From assembly GCA_963920635.1 (NCBI GenBank), contig OY987306.1, positions 32,369,453-32,433,452 on the forward strand: 64,000 nucleotides of DNA, in the 5' to 3' direction. The notes below the pieces were generated by a model. That model saw nothing but the letters and a program-made list of their open reading frames with translations, was not told the origin of the DNA and searched no databases. Position 1 is the stretch's first letter; each line of letters starts with the position of its first letter. The stretch comes from Pseudeuparius sepicola (Eukaryota; Arthropoda; Insecta; Coleoptera; Anthribidae). The translations under genes were made by a program, and so were the position numbers. Of this stretch, positions 45,235 through 56,215 are shown in pieces.

Positions 45235-47894
45235 GTCGTCGATCTTCGTCATATATACCATCAACAAGAAATCGATATGGTAACAAAACGGACTCGAGGA
45301 CACAGCGGACCTCTCACCCGAGAAGATCTAGATTAGAACAGTGTAAATTGAAATATTGTACCTGGGTGGAAGGTGTGTGTTTAGCTGGGCCTATCTCAGT
45401 TATATTCCACCAACGGTCAAGCGTTCGATCATGGAGCGACGTTCAGATCGTTTGAAACAATTTTGAACAAGTTGTTTGTTAAAAGAAAGTCAACGTAGTA
45501 CCTCCTCATTTGGATTAGACTGAAACCAACCGGTTCCTAGAGTGGTCAATGACTACATGGTTGATGGGATGGTTGACTTTCTATCTTTGTTTTTAGAGTA
45601 GTATGGAAAGTTCATTCTTTCGATTTTCTTCAGAGTTGTTTTGTTAAACTGAGGCGCGGGCATTTTTTATTTGAAAATTATTAATTGTATTTATAAATAA
45701 TGTTAAGACATGCCTCTTCATATTTCTATTGGTGAGACCATGGTCTGAGGGCAACACCTAACATCGTTGGGCCAGATTACATTTGTGAATTGTTCAGCTT
45801 GTACAATGAGGAATTTTAATAGTTTATGTTATACTTTCAATTAACAATGGGGCAAAATCGTGATTTCGATATTATTTATTTGTACTGATATAAGCGCATA
45901 CCTATAATAGCAAGAATATTATCACAGCCACAGACTAATTCCCTCCTGGCATTAGAGCATAGTTTATTTATCATTTTATTTTGGGATTTTTAGTTAAAAC
46001 ACATGTATAAATATACCTACCTATTTTAATTTTTTAAGAAAATTCGTGTAGGTACTCGAAAAATTTCCAGCAATAATTCAAGCACTAGGGCGATTACTAG
46101 TGAAAATTTCATGTCGACAAGGTACAACCAATAAAACACAAGCATTTCTTAATGTTGCCATGGCAACTTGTGTAGATATTTTTTCGGAAATCACCCTCCC
46201 ATACGCACCTAGCTGTAAGATTAATAAGTGGAAATCTCCCTCCTATACAACAATAACACCAGTCACCATATGTCACCAATTTAATTGTATTTTCAAATAG
46301 TTTTGACATGAAATTTTCGTACCGAATCTCCTGCGAGCATGAATTAAAATTCCGGTAAATTTCTTCTCGGTTGCGAATTTTTTAAGAAAATTCGCACCTC
46401 GAAAAAAATTTGCGGAAATAATTCATGCTCTAGGGAGATTATAAGTGAGAATTTAACGCCTGCTAATATGAACCAATCAAAAATGACATAATTTTTGAAA
46501 TATTAACCAATCAGGTGATGATTTCAGCGACTATTTCCCTCGTCTTAATTTCCACCAATCACAAACGCGCAATTTTGAGTTACAAATGGTTTCTAGATGG
46601 AAAAACTGTATAACAGCACCTGTCAGCAGTTTTTTCGAGTTTACCCGCGGCAAATCTTGACAGCTGTTGTATAATAGGTAGTATGTTTTGTAAGCTATGT
46701 GTATACAGAATAATCTGTTACTCATGAAATAGTCTTGTCAAATACCATTCAGGCATCTAATTTTTCCTGTGAAAAAAATCCGAAAAAACACCATGCTAAG
46801 TAATATTTTTTTAACAAAATGCATTCGTGCAGATGCAAAAATCCTCGTCTTCGACTCGGATTTTTGTTGCCCCCAGCACTCATGCTTCTTGTTAAAATAT
46901 TACTTAGTAACATGTTTTTTTCGATTTTTTCGAAAAATTATATACCCTTATGATATTACTTACCATTAAAGCTCTATTTATTTATATATTTTATTTTTGG
47001 ACAAAAAATAAAATAAACATAAGACATTTTATTTTTAATGTAACCCTCAGTATATTGAAGCCATTTGCTATTTTCATAATCTCTATTTTTAACATTGTTT
47101 CATTGTTTAATTGATATTTATTGTATAAAATATATTTATCACCTGTTGATTACAACCTGTAAGTGTTATCTAAAATTTTGTTTTCCAATGTCTAGTATAC
47201 CATTTAAACAAAAACAAAACAACTAATCAAACATGCCAAACAATTTCTAATTTTTTATGGAAAAGTAATTCTATAAATTTTTATGAATTTATACTAAAAT
47301 AATATTACTGTACTCTGCATATAATAATTTTTACATTTTCCAAATTAACTTCATAATTATATAAATGTAAGTATTCAATTTAATAACTAATAGAAAATAT
47401 AGTAGTATAATGGTGCGTGGTTTTTGAAGATTATATCTGCAAAAAGTACCCATGATTTTCATTTACATATAGTTATACATTTATGTAACTGTCTTTTGGC
47501 TTTTGTACGTTAATTTTTGCACTTCAGAATCAAAGAAAAACTATATAGATATAATTCGATCAAACGCTTCACAATGTCCGACGGTCTTTTTGCACCATTC
47601 ATCCTCGCAAGATGATGAATGTGGTTCGTTTATACGATATCGTGTAAGGCCAAATTGAATCAGTGTTTAAGACGGATAAGGTACCCAGCATACGGTCCGC
47701 AGAAACCATATATCATCTTCGGACATGTCTAATTTTTTAAACACTCGGGAGGCTGCACTGCGCCTATATCGAGAAAACAAATTGAGGTCTAGGTACCCAC
47801 TTCTCCAACGCTTATAACGATTCAACCGGGTCATAAAGACAATTTTGATCGTACAAGGTAGGTACTGTTGTTTATCAACCGAAAAAATTATTTC
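45235..47894. other. Non-coding AT-rich DNA, no gene recognised
   Basis: 46060-46120 and 46300-46460 share inverted or repeated blocks (AAATTCGTG.AGGTACTCGAAAAATTT, AATTCA(A/T)GC.CTAGGG.GATTA), likely an old MITE. 46980-47560 is very AT-rich and featureless. None of the short frames has a motif. Confidence 0.45.
46768..46935. repeat. Long imperfect hairpin
   Basis: GAAAAAAATCCGAAAAAACA...GCTAAGTAATATTTTTTTAAC pairs with GTTAAAATATTACTTAG...CATGTTTTTTTCGATTTTTT. A second small hairpin, AAAAATCC..CGA/TCGGATTTTT, lies in the loop. Confidence 0.6.
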
Positions 47895-48268
47895 TCAGAA
47901 ATCGGCACTGAAGTAGTACGATTTTTTCAATAAGTACGCCTTGACATCAAACGTCAGACGCGAAACCATCGCCCGTCAAAAGTGACCAAATATACAAAAC
48001 CCGGCCAACAAAGGCCCATTTAACTTTTCGTGCGCATTGCGAAATTGTTGCCAATAGCAGCGCAATATTTCAGTATAAATATTTTAGTAGGTTCGAATAT
48101 CAATCTATTTTTCATGGAGGCTGCACAACAGGCAGCAGTTTGGAGTTTCTGTTGGGAAGCGCCGTGCCTCGTCATACTTAACATAAGTAGAGCGATCGTC
48201 GAAGTCAAGCAATGCCGCGCGCAGTCGGTTCATGGACGGGTGATCCCTTATGATTATTTTTTGCTTAA
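47895..48268 (-). mobile_element. Family D repeat, copy D4 (inverted, ends missing)
   Basis: The reverse complement of the family D body from the CTACTTATTGAAAAA side to the ATCACCCGTCCATGAACCGA side. It abuts the forward copy D5 at 48270, forming a head-to-head pair without a spacer. A short forward frame at 48030-48314 (NINLFFMEAAQQAAVW, FCWEAPCLVI) also occurs in D6 and D7; it matches no domain I know. Confidence 0.75.
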
Positions 48269-48269
48269 T

Positions 48270-48995
48270 AATAGTTATTTATGTACCAAAGCACTGAAGT
48301 TCAACTTTTTATGACTCATGTGGAGTTTAGTTGCTGAGGCCTCTGGCCGAGGCAAATAAACCACATGAGTCATAAAAAGAACTTCAGTGCCGAGGTACAT
48401 ATTATATTTTTTTTGAAATCGGAAAAAAATTTTTATTAGGCAAGAAAATAATAATAAGGAATCACCCGTCCACGAACCGACTACGCGCGGCGTTGCTTGA
48501 CTTTACCGATCGCTCTACCTAGGACAAGTATAATGACGTACGGCACCTTCGAACAGAAAAACCAAACTGCTGCTTCTTGTGCAGCCTACACAACAAATCT
48601 ATTGATATTCAAATTTACTAAAATATGTAGACTGAAGAACTGCGCTTCTATAGGAAACAATTTCGCAATGTGTACGAAAAGTAAAATGGGCCTTTATAGG
48701 CCGGGTTTTGAATATTTGGTCACTTTTGACGGGCGATTTCTCCGCATCTGACTTTTGATGTTTACATCTCGCAAGGCCTACTTATTGAAAAAATCGTACA
48801 ATAATGGGCTACATTATTGTACGATTTCTGTGGTTTTAATGACGATTTTGGGACATTTTAATGCCGATTTCAAGAAAAATATTTTTCCGATTTCAAAAAA
48901 AAATGCACCTGGGCGCCGAAGTTCTTTTTATGACTCATGTGGTTTATTATAATTACAAAGTGGAACTTCAGTGTCTTGGTACATAAATAACTATT
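48270..48995 (+). mobile_element. Family D element, complete copy D5 with both termini
   Basis: The ends AATAGTTATTTATGTACC and GGTACATAAATAACTATT are perfect inverse repeats. Each terminal region contains an additional hairpin based on CACTGAAGTTC and ATGACTCATGTGG. I see no target duplication (flanks GCTTAAT and TTCTTTG). The 726-bp body has no recognised protein. The family may be a MITE whose termini are themselves foldbacks. Confidence 0.8.
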
Positions 48996-49487
48996 TTCTT
49001 TGTTCAGTGTTCAGTATATGAAATATAGCAGCGATTATTTTAAAAAGTTTATTAGTGAAAAGTGTTATAATATACTAACAAGTCTAGTAGACTAACCAAT
49101 TACCAGGAAATACATGTAACTAACAAGCTTATAACCGCTTAGAAACAAGCAGCATATTACGCCGATAAAAACGAAGGGTACCACCGGTGCAGTAATTCTA
49201 TCTTCTCTCGAAAATCGGCAGATTCCTACAGTCTCACGCACTTCGAAACGCTGGCAAAAAAAAACGCGGTCTTATCTTAACTGTTTTCCACGGCCTGGCG
49301 ACGTCCAGGTACCACCGGGTACCACCAAAAAGTACCACCAACCTAACACCAAGGAGACCGGTAGGTACTTGACGGATTTTTCGGTATCTTACTTTTTCTC
49401 TCGTAAGGAAAATGTCCCGACTCCCGATTTTCTATTTCTGGGAAACGGGACGGCTGTAGATTTAGAAAAATCGACGGGAATTTCTCC
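48996..49487. other. Non-coding stretch with GGTACCACC repeats
   Basis: GGTACCACC or GTACCACC recurs at 49178, 49309, 49318 and 49331. No protein is recognised. Confidence 0.45.
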
Positions 49488-49495
49488 GGAACCAC

Positions 49496-50232
49496 CTTAG
49501 ACAAGGAAAGAGAGGACACCGCGCTTGCCTACCCTGCCGTGTATAGATTTTGTTACGTCGTTTTGAACGACAGCCATTGTATATGTGGCAGACAAAACGA
49601 GTACGTTGTGAGATAATTTCGTGAATTTGTGAATTAAAAGTAACAGTGATTAAGGGGAAAATATATACTCTTACGATGGTGAATTGTTCAGCGTTTGGTT
49701 GCAATAAAGGCAGAAGTGAAAAGCAAGAGCTCTGGATTTCGTTCCACAGGTAAATATTTAACAAGCTATCTTGTAAAGATGCTCTAAAACTTTGTTTTTT
49801 CTTAATATAACTGCTTCAAATTTCTTCTACCTTTTATTATGATAAAGTGTATTGTTTTGTTTGTAAATAGGTATAATTATTTTTTAACATCGTTTTTATT
49901 GAAAATTTCTTAATTAATTATGATAGTTTCATAAAATATTGGCTGGTTTCCATGGGCGTGCAATATTTATTTTATTTTGATTGATTCGAAATAGCCGCAA
50001 ATAAATATATTTCATCACTTGACACTAGCTTTACATTAGGAAAATTATTTGCAAACACCAATATTTCAAATTACATGTAAGTCAAAATTAACTACCTTTT
50101 AATTTTTAACATTTTAGTGATATTGGCTAAGAACGCGTTTCATGCTACGCCACTGGCCTGTCGTGCGATGTGGCAGTCGGTAACACGGCCGCGAGCGCTG
50201 TCTAAGGCGTCCTCTCTCTTTCCTTGTCTTAG
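49496..50232 (+). mobile_element. P-superfamily (THAP) element, complete short copy, 8-bp TSD
   Basis: The ends CTTAGACAAGGAAAGAGAGG and ...CTCTCTTTCCTTGTCTTAG are inverse repeats over about 22 bp. GGAACCAC is duplicated at 49488-49495 and 50233-50240. It keeps the leader, THAP exon 1 with its donor, then about 480 bp of non-coding DNA. No transposase body. The copy at 31689-31946 is a truncated relative. Confidence 0.9.
49676..49749 (+). CDS. THAP-domain first exon of the P-like element
   Basis: It reads MVNCSAFGCNKGRSEKQELW then ISFHR to CACAG, with a GTAAAT donor at 49750. C-x4-C and SFHR match the start of insect THAP proteins. Compared with 31870-31940 it has a 3-base insertion and several substitutions that keep the frame. 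The exons with the invariant tryptophan and C-x2-H are missing, so no complete zinc finger can be made. Confidence 0.78.
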
Positions 50233-50440
50233 GGAACCACTCTTAGAAATTGCGTGGTTTTCTTATTTCTCGATTTTTTGGAGGAGCCTCTCGCTTCCTA
50301 TTGCCAAAGACCCTATTTAAGAATTTTTTCCTGGAAGTTTTTATTTTCTTTTTCGAAAAATGTGGATATCTCGGAAACTACTTGTTTCCCAGATTCCAGT
50401 AAAATCAGGCTTATTCATTGCAAAAAAAGTATACTTTCAT

Positions 50441-51296
50441 CTGGACCAACAGACCTGTGCATAGCGCTGTTTCAAGCGATCGCCACTGGCGCCACAAGAC
50501 GAAACAAATTTGCACGGTGGTTTAATGTTAAAACACCATTGTTGCAGAATCTTTTATAAAATAAAAACATGCAAATGTGCTGTTACAACGAATTTAATAT
50601 CCAAAATAAAATAAAATATTTGTTTGTTATGTCCCTCTAATTTGACAAGTTCACATGGCATGTTTCCATACATTTTCTTAAAAAAGCGAGTCTAAAAAGC
50701 AAGCAAGAGTATATGGTACCTTTTGGTTTGAAATGAAGTCCATGGCTAGTTGTAGTGTAAGTAAGCATAAAACGCATTAGATTTTTCAGTTTCTTCTTTA
50801 TATGGAGGACTATTGGTTCGCTTTGGAGCTATAAACAAAATTTTATATTTTCATTCTTGCAAATGTTACAAAATACTCTTCTAAAATAATATCTACAATT
50901 TTCCATTCTTCATCCCATAATTCCAAAATAGTGTTTATTCTTCTGCAGTTCATCTAATGGTCTGTGCAGTGTGCATGCCATTTTCTTCATGTGCATGGAA
51001 ATTTCATGTTATCCCAAACAATACCTATACAAGCTGTGTTAATAGGATAAAACTGCTAAATATACTGGACACAAAGACAATTTGTTATCGTAAAAAGAAG
51101 GCAAATCGTAATAAAGCTGGATATTTCAAATTTGGGACATTTTAAACGTCAGTAACTGACATACCAATAACCACAGAATACCTCCCTATAACCTATAATA
51201 AGTCGCCATTTTTTTCGTTGAGTGGCGCCATCCCAATCTGCAAACAACAATGAAATATGACGTCATGATCGGGTCTTTAATATAGTGCTGGTCCAG
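50441..51296. mobile_element. Family C element, copy C4
   Basis: Both termini are present (CTGGACCAACAGACCTGTGC and ...TATAGTGCTGGTCCAG). The flanking heptamers CTTTCAT and CTTACAC do not match well, so the target duplication has decayed or the ends recombined. The body is collinear with C1. Confidence 0.82.
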
Positions 51297-52864
51297 CTTA
51301 CACAAAATGTAAATTGAGTTATTTTTACGAGAGAAAAAAATGAAAAACCCTAAAATCGGTTTTCCGCCATTTGAAAGTTATAGATTTTCTCAATATCTAT
51401 AACTTTTGTTTGGGACATTTTCCGCTGGGAGGTCACATTTTCTCCGAAAAGCTCCCGACCGTACTCGTCGGCTACCACGAATATACGACCATTAGAAGCT
51501 GTTTACAGCAAGTTGTTGGCGCGCGTATCGCCCGCATCGAAATCGTGACCCCTCGGCTGCCCTTAACACCTCCGCGGATCTTCTGGCGGGACGGAAAAGT
51601 CGACGCGGGGACACTGCTATCGGGCGGTTGGCGACTACAGATGTTCGTCCTCGATGATCTGATAAAAACTTCAGCCAGCTCTGGTCGCGTATCTGGCGCT
51701 CGAGGAAGATCGTTTCAGGGCTATGCGCGGTGTTGATAGGGGAAACGCGTCTTCTGAACACACTTTGATGGTTTTTTGTTAGTATGTAGCTTTGCTAATA
51801 ATTAATGTCGATCTGGAAATTTTCAAATCAATCCAATTCCGGTGATTATTTCCCTCATACTCCTTGCATCCAATAAGGTAGCTCCTTTCACAAAAATCCA
51901 ATCAATCATATGCCTCTGCTTCTGCTAGTGATAATTGCATTTGTGCAAAAGCAAAGCGGTAATACCACTTGTGCAATTATCACTTCGTTGCTTATATTAG
52001 CAACCGCGAATCTGTTCGATACAAACACGTACTTCTTAAAATTTGTGTGTTTTACAACACTGTTCTAAATTATGGAGCTTACAAATTATGTTGCGGTTAT
52101 TATTAAACATTGTATCAATTAATTTATATATTTTTTACATTGCTAAATGGTTGTTATTAGACCTCCGTCTCCGTTTAAATTTATGACACACATTCAGAAA
52201 ATAAACCAACGCTAACAGGGTGTAGGTATAATCGCATTTGCCTTGGATATCCAAGAGTCATGTTTGTTTACTTGAATGACGCTACAGTCGAAGCTGTCAA
52301 TAAACTGGTTCAAAATGAGTCGTTTTGGAAATGTAAACATAGCAAAAGTTAATACAGACATTATTAGATCGTATTCGTGAAATAATCTCGACAAATATCA
52401 CTCGTGCCGGAAATGTTTCTAAATTATTTTATTCTCAAGCCCTATTTTGCCCATTAGCAAAACCACTCGCACAAATTGGGCTTTTATTTTCAGAGAATTA
52501 TCAGAAAATAAAACACCAATTTATACTCGTGATCTTTCTAGACAAAATAGCGCTTTCGAAAAAATTATCGATGAAATTTGCAAAAGTTATGTCTGCCACG
52601 GCTTCCTATAACATACTATATAAGGTCCAATAGCGCCACAAACAACTTTGTATTACGAGTAGTATCTAAAACTTTTGTAAAAAAAATTTTTTCTAACCTC
52701 AAAAACGAACAAGGTGTCAATTTATAGTGAGCCACTGTGTACACTGGTCACCACAAAACTTCTTACAACTGTCATTTGTCACTTCTGACCACAAAACATC
52801 TTGGCACTAACCCAGTTTGTGTCTTCTGCCCACAAAACTTTAAAATTAGGTCTTATTGTCTTGG
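51297..52864. other. Non-coding, no gene recognised
   Basis: A moderately GC-rich part (51420-51760) has a 121-codon frame (51371-51736) and an overlapping reverse frame; neither translation has a motif. The rest is AT-rich and featureless. Confidence 0.4.
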
Positions 52865-52872
52865 GGTTGACT

Positions 52873-53707
52873 CATAGAGATCATATATATAGGTAGAGTG
52901 CTGGACGATGTTTTTTATACATAGGATGCCCGGAAAATCTTTGTCGAATTTAAAATCATAAAATAGTAATAAATAGGCCCAGTGGACATGCGCATTTGCA
53001 ATTTGAGGTAGTGTTTTGTGAAACTTGACACTCTTTGACAGCCACTTGACAGCGATAAACTAAGTATAACCTACCGTTGTTTGCATCATAGACGTTTTGT
53101 GGCATAATTTTTTCGATTTTCAGCTAATTATTAATAGTTTCTTCGCGTTTTAGTTATTATTTTTTTATTATTTTTATTATTTTTTTTATTAATTATTAAG
53201 TTATCATCTCGAATATGTTCTGCTCATTTTACACCAGAGTGTTTAAAAACGAAACGAGTCAAAACGCAGCTAATTGAAAATGCCGTACCAACTCTTCTAT
53301 TAAAACCACCTAAACCATCATTTAAGTAAGTATATTAACATGATTGTGGTGTAAGAAACTATTAGTAGCTTATTTGCTTTAGTGTTAAAGTTATAAAGGT
53401 AAATGAAAACAAGTCAATTTCTAGCATCAGTGAAGCAAATTCTAGTAGTTTGGGCGAAACTATTTTTACAAGTATAAACGAACCTAGTTGTAGTTATCGA
53501 AGTCTTGACCAGTCCACGTTGAGGTGAGCTTAATTTATTATCAATATACAAGTTTGTAGGGAGATAGTAATTCAGAAAAACAACCACTGTTTTGAATTGC
53601 GCGGTCTGAAGGTCTAATGCGCATGTCCCATAGGCCCATGCGCAAATCCACAATTTGCCGTAAAAAGGGAGTTGTTGCGCACTCTACCTATATATATGAT
53701 CTCTATG
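52873..53707 (+). mobile_element. P-superfamily (THAP) element, 8-bp TSD, THAP exons 2 and 3 kept
   Basis: The ends CATAGAGATCATATATATAG... and their exact inverse match for 29 bp. GGTTGACT is duplicated at 52865-52872 and 53708-53715. Subterminal repeats around ATGCGCAT and CATGCGCA lie inside both ends. It carries two exons with consensus splice sites but neither the first THAP exon nor a transposase body. Confidence 0.9.
53201..53523 (+). pseudogene. THAP-domain exons 2-3 of a P-like transposase, frame kept across the intron
   Basis: Exon 2 (53201-53325, after ATTATTAAG) reads SSRICSAHFTPECLKTKR then ENAVPTLLLKPP: the C-x2-H-F and AVP signature that closes the THAP zinc finger. It ends at a GTAAGT donor in phase 2. 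Exon 3 (53383-53523, after TTTGCTTTAG) continues in frame with VKVIKVNENKSISSISEAN to a GTGAGC donor; it is Ser/Asn-rich, like the linker after many THAP domains. The first exon (C-x4-C, tryptophan) is deleted, so the domain cannot fold. The exons kept look undamaged. Confidence 0.8.
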
Positions 53708-53715
53708 GGTTGACT

Positions 53716-54086
53716 TCAGCCCGTATCCTAACCTCACATACCCGAATTAATATAATCAACGACCGACACGTTTCGAGCGTTTCGTTCGAATTTTGGGATC
53801 GGAGCCGAGAGGAAAAAAAGCAGCGACAGACATGATGTACGGCCGCGGCGCTCTTGATTAATGCTAAGTTGTGTAATTTATATAAGGGGACCTCACACCG
53901 GAGCTGGACCGAAAAAAGTTGGCCTTAATATCGTAATGTAGCGGAGATAGGCGTACGGGCAATTAATATTTGGCGGCGCGGAATTTTCGGAAGAAGAGGC
54001 GAAGTATAATGGCCGGTTTACTCGGGAAGGGCACCAGCTCAGGGAAATCATATCGACGCATATTGCTTATTAGGTTCCCAGTGCAT
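53716..54086. other. Non-coding stretch, no gene recognised
   Basis: Nothing recognisable on either strand. Confidence 0.4.
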
Positions 54087-54451
54087 ATCTGAATATGTAC
54101 ATAAATCTTTCGGTATAAATATTTTGGTAGGTTTGAATATCAATCTATTTTTCATGGGGGCTGCACAACAGGCAGCAGTTTGGAGTTTTTTTTAGGAGGC
54201 GCCGTGCCTCGTCATACTTGACCTAGGTAGAGCGATCGTCAAAGTCAAGCAACGCCGCGCGTAGTCGGTTTATGAACGGGTGATTATTTTTTGACCAATA
54301 AAACATTTCTTTCCGATTAAAAAATATAATATGTACCTCGCCACTGAAGTTCTTTTTATGACTCATGTGGAATTTAGTTGCCGAGGCCTCTGGCCGAGGC
54401 AAATAAACCAGTTGAACTTTATCAGTGCCTTGGTGTACATATATAACTATT
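54087..54451 (-). mobile_element. Family D repeat, copy D6 (one end)
   Basis: Collinear with the reverse complement of D5/D7, ending in the terminal region ...GTGCCTTGGTGTACATATATAACTATT. Part of the inner hairpin (CACATGAGTCATAAAA) is deleted. Confidence 0.72.
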
Positions 54452-55167
54452 CTACCTGAATCAACGTGGTTTCTAGCACTTGTACGTTTCTCCAGCATAA
54501 TTTGGTGACATTTGAGTTGATTACAGACCTGCCGTAACGATAAAAAAATTGCCCAAACTAGATCCGTTTAAACTACCGTGTTGTTTTGGCTCAGTTACCA
54601 CTCTCTCACGTTCTAGATTTAACACGCGAAGATCATCATTAAATATCATATTTCATGCCTCCAATTAATGTGAAATTAGCCTTTGATGTGTTAATTTTTT
54701 TAGCCTGTTCACGATTCGGTGTTTAAAGACCACAAGTTCTCCGATATGGACAGTTACACGGTGTCCAAAAATTTATCGAAACATACTCTATGGGTACGAG
54801 GTTCGTTCTTGAAAAAATGAAATAAGGGTTGACCCGAGATGGCCAGATATCGAGAGAAACTGGAGAACACCGGCCTTTGCCCACCCAACGTCACAAGAAT
54901 AAATAATTAATCATCCGACAATGCTTATTTATCCTTTATCCGGATTATTTATTGGTGCTCCGGTAACCAGTAATTATTTTGTCCGATTTCGCGATTTACC
55001 GAGTCGTATATACCTACAGCTCGCAAGCTTGCAGAATGCTCGAGAGTGAACATACATTTTCGGAAGTTATTAAAAGTAATTCGAAATTATAAGGATATTG
55101 TTTTTAAAATCAATTCTAAAAAATATAAAAGAAGAGCAATTGTAACGCAATTGGAGAAATACAACAA
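54452..55167. other. Non-coding stretch, no gene recognised
   Basis: No motif, repeat boundary or coding frame that I can support. Confidence 0.4.
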
Positions 55168-55660
55168 AATAGTTATTTATGTACCAATGAGGCACTAAAA
55201 TTCAACTTTTATAAAAATAACTTTAGTGCCGAGGTACATATTATATTTTTTCGAAATCGAAAAAAAAAAAATGTTTATTAGTCAAACAAATAATCATAAG
55301 GGATCACCCGTCCATATGAACCGACTGCACGCATGCTTGATTTTGACGCTCTATCTAGGTCAACTATGACGAGGCACGGCGCTTCCCAACAGAAATTCCA
55401 AACTGCTGCCTGTTGTGCAGCCTCCATGAAAAATAGATTGATATTCAAACCTACTAAAATACTTATACTGAAAGATTGCGCTGGTATAGGTAACAATTTC
55501 GTAATGTGTACGAAATGTTAAATGGGCCTTTATTGGTCCGGTTTTGAATATTTTTTAGTCACTTTTGACGGCCGATGGCTCCCCGTCTGACGTTTGATGT
55601 TTACATCTCGCCAAGGCCTACTTATTGAAAAAATCGTACAATAATGGGTTCAGTGCCAAT
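55168..55660 (+). mobile_element. Family D repeat, copy D7 (left end kept)
   Basis: It starts AATAGTTATTTATGTACC. The inner hairpin is reduced (the GACTCATGTGG pair is deleted), and the copy runs collinear with D5 to TTGAAAAAATCGTACAATAA. The reverse frame at 55278-55496 carries the same NINLFFMEAAQQAAVW segment as in D4. Confidence 0.72.
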
Positions 55661-55881
55661 TTCTGAGCACTGCCAAGTTCCAATAATAAATTAAATTATC
55701 ATCGAACTATTTTAATTATCTAAGCAAAATTCTTGACTTATATGGAACAAATAATTATTATTACCTTTAAGTTTAATTGCGCATTAATGGATATAGATGA
55801 GTAAACAATGAAGAGAATTGAAGCAATTAAATTGTTTTTACCATTCTCCGTTTCAAGAGTATTAATATGAAACTGTCAAAT

Positions 55882-55970
55882 AATAGTTATTTATGTACCA
55901 AGGCACTGAAGTTCAACTTTTTATGACTCATGTGGAGTTTAGTTGCTGAGGCCTCTGGCAAATAAACCAC
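55882..55970 (+). mobile_element. Family D solo left end (D8)
   Basis: Only the first 90 bp of the family are present: AATAGTTATTTATGTACC to GGCAAATAAACCAC. The palindromic half with the ATGAGTCATA arm is missing. Confidence 0.75.
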
Positions 55971-56215
55971 TCGGGGGATGGTCTAACGACGCCAGCCTCC
56001 GAGCCCAGAGTCGAAATAAGTTCGCTACGGCCTACGTACGGCTCGACGAAAAGGGTCAATTTCTGACAATCTCGCGGCATTTTCGGAATAATTTAATGGA
56101 GCGCTTATAGATTGTGATTAGTTCTGGGCGTCGAGCGATTATCAAAACAAACCTGTCTATAGGTTCTGACGTCATTGCAAAAAACGTATCGGCGCCAGTC
56201 TATACAGTGGCTTTA

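Noticed and set aside
51371..51736. 121-codon frame in moderate-GC DNA
   Set aside because: No motif, an overlapping reverse frame of similar quality, and no second copy to test coding constraint.
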